Assembly: GCF_016807185.1 (NCBI RefSeq)
Contig: NZ_JAEVYN010000003.1
Location: 416,287 to 480,286 of the forward strand
DNA length: 64,000 nucleotides
Direction: 5' to 3'
Source of the DNA: Leptolyngbya sp. Cla-17
Lineage (GTDB): Bacteria > Cyanobacteriota > Cyanobacteriia > Leptolyngbyales > Leptolyngbyaceae
A program made the position numbers and the translations under genes. Of the stretch, positions 61,364-64,000 are shown in pieces (position 1 is the first letter of the stretch; each line of letters starts with the position of its first letter). The notes beneath the pieces are model-generated. The model worked only from the letters and a program-made list of their open reading frames with translations, did no database searches and had not been told where the DNA came from.

Positions 61364-62279
61364 ATGTTTGCCCATTTTCTGCCATCCTCTGTTGCCGAGA
61401 TTCAAGATACAGGGGCGATTACCCTTCTGCAAACCATTCAGCGTCGTATCGTCGAGGTGCCATTTCAGCAGGGCTAACGGCGCTCTCGACGGCTTATGTT
61501 CATTTCGCTCCCCAGTCATCTTCTTGTTTCCCGGATACTCCTCCAATTCTGCTGTTGCATGGTTCGACAGTTCCCTGTTAGAATTTCGGCGGTTGCTCCC
61601 GTTGTTGGCAGGGAGCGGAGACGTGTGGGCGATCGACCTCTCGGGTCAGGGTTCACCGAGCACCCTACCTCGATCTCAGTTAATCCAGGTCAATCCGGCA
61701 ACATCTTCTGAGCATTGTAGAAACTTGGATTGGTGAACCGATTATTCTTGTGGGTGCTTCTTTAGGAGGGGCAGTGGCGATCGATTTCGCTTTGCACCAT
61801 CCTAACTGGGTGCGATCCCTTGCTTTGATTGATAGCGTTGGCTTTCTGGCAGCTTTCCAATCGGACAATTTCTGCCACAGGGACTCATTGACCTGGGTGC
61901 GGACTGGCTCTATTTCCGTAAGCGGGCTGCCCTGGCGGCGGCTTCAGTTTTACCGATGGTCAATCCGATGCTGATTGATGCTTTGCGTTGCTCATTCCTC
62001 CATCAGAGATGCCTGGTGGAAGGAGGCGATCGCCTCTTTTACCAGAAGTGGCGGGTATTCGGATTTAAGCGATCGAATTGCTCAAGTCACCCATCCCACG
62101 CTGATTCTGTGGGGCAAAGCGGATGATGTGTTAGGAACCGCTGATGCGACTCGGTGCAGCGAGCGATCTCAGGCAGTCAACTCATTTGGATTGAGGCAGC
62201 GGGACATGTGCCCCACTTCGATCAACCCCAAGTCGTTGCAAATCACCTGCTATCCTTCATGCAACATATTAATCGCTGA
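61364..62279 (+). pseudogene. Right-arm copy of the alpha/beta hydrolase, many frameshifts
   Basis: Mirror of 29098-30030, broken into four or five frames by short indels. The GASLGG elbow is still visible near 61754. Confidence 0.7.
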
Positions 62280-62425
62280 AACGATACCTACCAATAAACG
62301 TTAACTAAATCCAGGCAGTGGATCGAATTCTTACCAGTAATTGTCGGCTCGTCCCTGGTCATGAGAATGACCTCCGCGCCAATGGCTTTAAACTTTGTTC
62401 AGCAAAGCACTGAAGGAGAAAAACA

Positions 62426-62658
62426 ATGCCTCATATCAGCATCAAGCTTTATCCCGAGGTCGGAACAGCAAAGGTTCGGTTTGTCGAGCAAATTGTGAAA
62501 GATGCTATGTCAATTCTCGAAAGCAGCGAAGACTCGATTTCGGTCGCGATCGAAGAAATCACCCAGAGGATTGGGTAGAGACAGTCTATAAACCAGAAAT
62601 CTTGAACAACCAGAGAAGCTCTACAAAAAGCCAGGCTATACCAGGGAATGAGCAATAG
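62426..62658 (+). pseudogene. Right-arm copy of the tautomerase, frameshifted
   Basis: Mirror of 28716-28949 with several indels. Confidence 0.65.
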
Positions 62659-62820
62659 ACGCTTCGACTTCTAATTCAAATTATGCATTGCTATTAGGGT
62701 TGAGCCGCGATACGTGAAATTTTTTATCATATCGGACTCAAACTCATTGCAAACCTGGCTTTCAGCAGTTTGCTCAGAACAAAGCTGTTCATCTTGAATA
62801 GTTGCTTGTCACGCAGCTAT

Positions 62821-64000
62821 TCAAGATGAAAGCTATAGTGCGACACCCACCCGTGTTAAAAAACGCCTTAGGTCTTAGACGATAGTATTTATCTTCTACG
62901 TCTTGTGATTGCTCATCATATGGATAGCTAAGCTTCTTGCAACTCTTTAACTAAAGTATAGTCACCCTGCATGGCTTGTTGTAGGCAGGGGCAATCAACC
63001 ACTCTCGCCATGTGTATTTTGGGTTCGTCTGTTTCATCTTTGTTGATATCTCAGCCAAATTGCCGTCGTTAATGACGAGGTCGCGCCAGCTTTTTAGCCA
63101 AGATTGCCATTGTTCATCGAGTTTGTGGTGAAGTTTTAACGTAGAAGCTTTTTTTTCAATGCTGAGATATCATCTGGTATATGGGATAACTCGCGGAAGA
63201 AAATGGTGTATCTACCTCTGAGTCAGTCATTAACTGCATTAAATTTTTCAAATAGCTTTGGGTGATATTCAGTCAAGCCAAGTTTGTCCGCCCACATTTT
63301 TTGGATTTGTTTTTGCATGGCTTCTGAAAAGCCGCGGCCTACTTGGTCGAACTGTTCTAACGCTTCAGCATCTTCTGTAAGTAGCAGTCTCACTGCTTTC
63401 CAAAACATGTAATAATTTGCTTCTGCTGCAATGGGCTGATTGAAGAATGAAAAGTGCTCGCCGCCACCAGTCCAAGGTTGAAACCAAGGGTCAAATTTTC
63501 ACAAAATCCAAAGGGTCCATAGTCTAGGTAAAGCCTCCAGCAGCGCAGTTGTCACTGTTAAAATTACCCTGGCAATAACCAACACGTAGCCAATTAGCCA
63601 CCAGTGAAGTGAGACGCTGGCGAAATAGCTAGCCAATTCAACTAATTGACCGGCAAAACCAGGCTTTGATTAATGTCGCTTTTGTACTCTCGCTCAATTA
63701 AGTGCGACACTATCATGCTCAACTCTTCTAATGCTTTTGGATGAGCATTGCTGCGAGTGCGGCGGCAATAACTCTAGCTGACCAACGCGCAAAAAGGAGG
63801 GTGCAACGCGATTGAAATGGCCACAGGATTGTCCACCAAAACATCAGGGTCAATAGAGTAGGGTCTTGAGAATACCAGGCCGGTAACGGTCCTCAGATTT
63901 AGAAACATACAGTGTCAAAGAGCGCGATGTTGGCACACCTAACGCCTGCATATAGTCTTGCGCTAGAACTCACGCACACTTGACCGAGGACAGCGCGCCC
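62821..64000 (-). pseudogene. Right-arm copy of SelO, partial and heavily frameshifted
   Basis: Mirror of 27352-28545. Many one-base losses in homopolymers, and the sequence runs off the window end. The densest errors of the window are here. Confidence 0.7.

Larger units (their letters stand above)
45695..64000 (-). repeat. Right arm of the giant inverted repeat
   Basis: Reverse complement of 27352-45694 with indels that grow denser with distance. The sum of paired coordinates is 91389 near the axis, stays at 91389-91391 to about 60.2 kb, then falls to 91385 near 61.2 kb and 91352 at the end. Probably the opposite strand of the same DNA read through a hairpin. Confidence 0.92.

Noticed and set aside
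45695..64000. Right arm as a true second copy of the region (segmental duplication)
   Set aside because: No spacer at the axis, errors rise with distance, and left copies are open where right copies are broken by homopolymer indels. This fits read-through of one end better than a duplication.

Overview
The window is cyanobacterial: HIP1 palindromes (GCGATCGC) are scattered throughout, and many gene families are ones seen in filamentous cyanobacteria (a hybrid Ser/Thr-His kinase of the HstK kind, a long tRNA array, a chloroplast-like group II intron, small dispersed repeats). No gene in the window fixes the genus.

Main result. From 27352 to 64000 the sequence is one huge inverted repeat. Positions 45695-64000 are the reverse complement of 27352-45694, with no spacer, and the symmetry axis lies between 45694 and 45695 inside GGTTAACC. 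About 7.6 kb inside the axis lies an intact 656-residue gene that looks like a telomere resolvase (protelomerase), the enzyme that turns a palindromic target into two covalently closed hairpin ends. The simplest reading is that the real molecule is a linear replicon ending in a hairpin telomere at 45694/45695, and that the right arm is the opposite strand read through the hairpin by long reads. The right arm supports this: its register against the left arm drifts by at most 2 nt for about 14 kb, then loses 37-38 nt in the last 4 kb, as expected for a consensus with fewer and fewer reads. Right-arm genes should therefore be treated as images of left-arm genes. They are listed briefly and marked intact or frameshifted.

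Layout. 1-5 kb: minus-strand lipoproteins, a membrane protein, a Coq4-like protein and a TetR/BASS-transporter operon under a perfect 40-bp palindrome. 5.3-12.3 kb: a giant kinase/AAA/GAF/PAS/histidine-kinase sensor with its NarL-type response regulator. 12.6-16.1 kb: a CDF-like transporter between 71-bp direct repeats, then a glycogen-debranching-type enzyme. 16.4-18.4 kb: a group II intron whose maturase has lost an internal segment. 18.9-21.5 kb: four plus-strand genes (unknown, GNAT, unknown, DUF3883).

21.5-24.6 kb: 35 tRNA genes plus one remnant, all on the minus strand and covering all 20 amino acids (an L-array). Two tRNAs and the remnant carry a 20-22-nt dispersed repeat inside the T-loop. 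Just upstream lie an unknown gene, an HNH nuclease and a ribbon-helix-helix regulator. TACTACA/TGTAGTA sites overlap the array promoter and also precede the regulator gene, so the array probably has its own local repressor.

26.6-45.7 kb, up to the telomere: SelO, a tautomerase, an alpha/beta hydrolase, an IS256-type element with 8-bp target duplication, a stretch of truncated or frameshifted genes (integrase, CAP proteins, XRE, exonuclease), the resolvase, then AlkB-like, Rpn, Fic, GIY-YIG and nucleotidyltransferase genes with a MerR-like regulator, and about 450 bp of non-coding subtelomere with GATAAGG/GATAGGG repeats. The same repeats occur in the resolvase promoter region.
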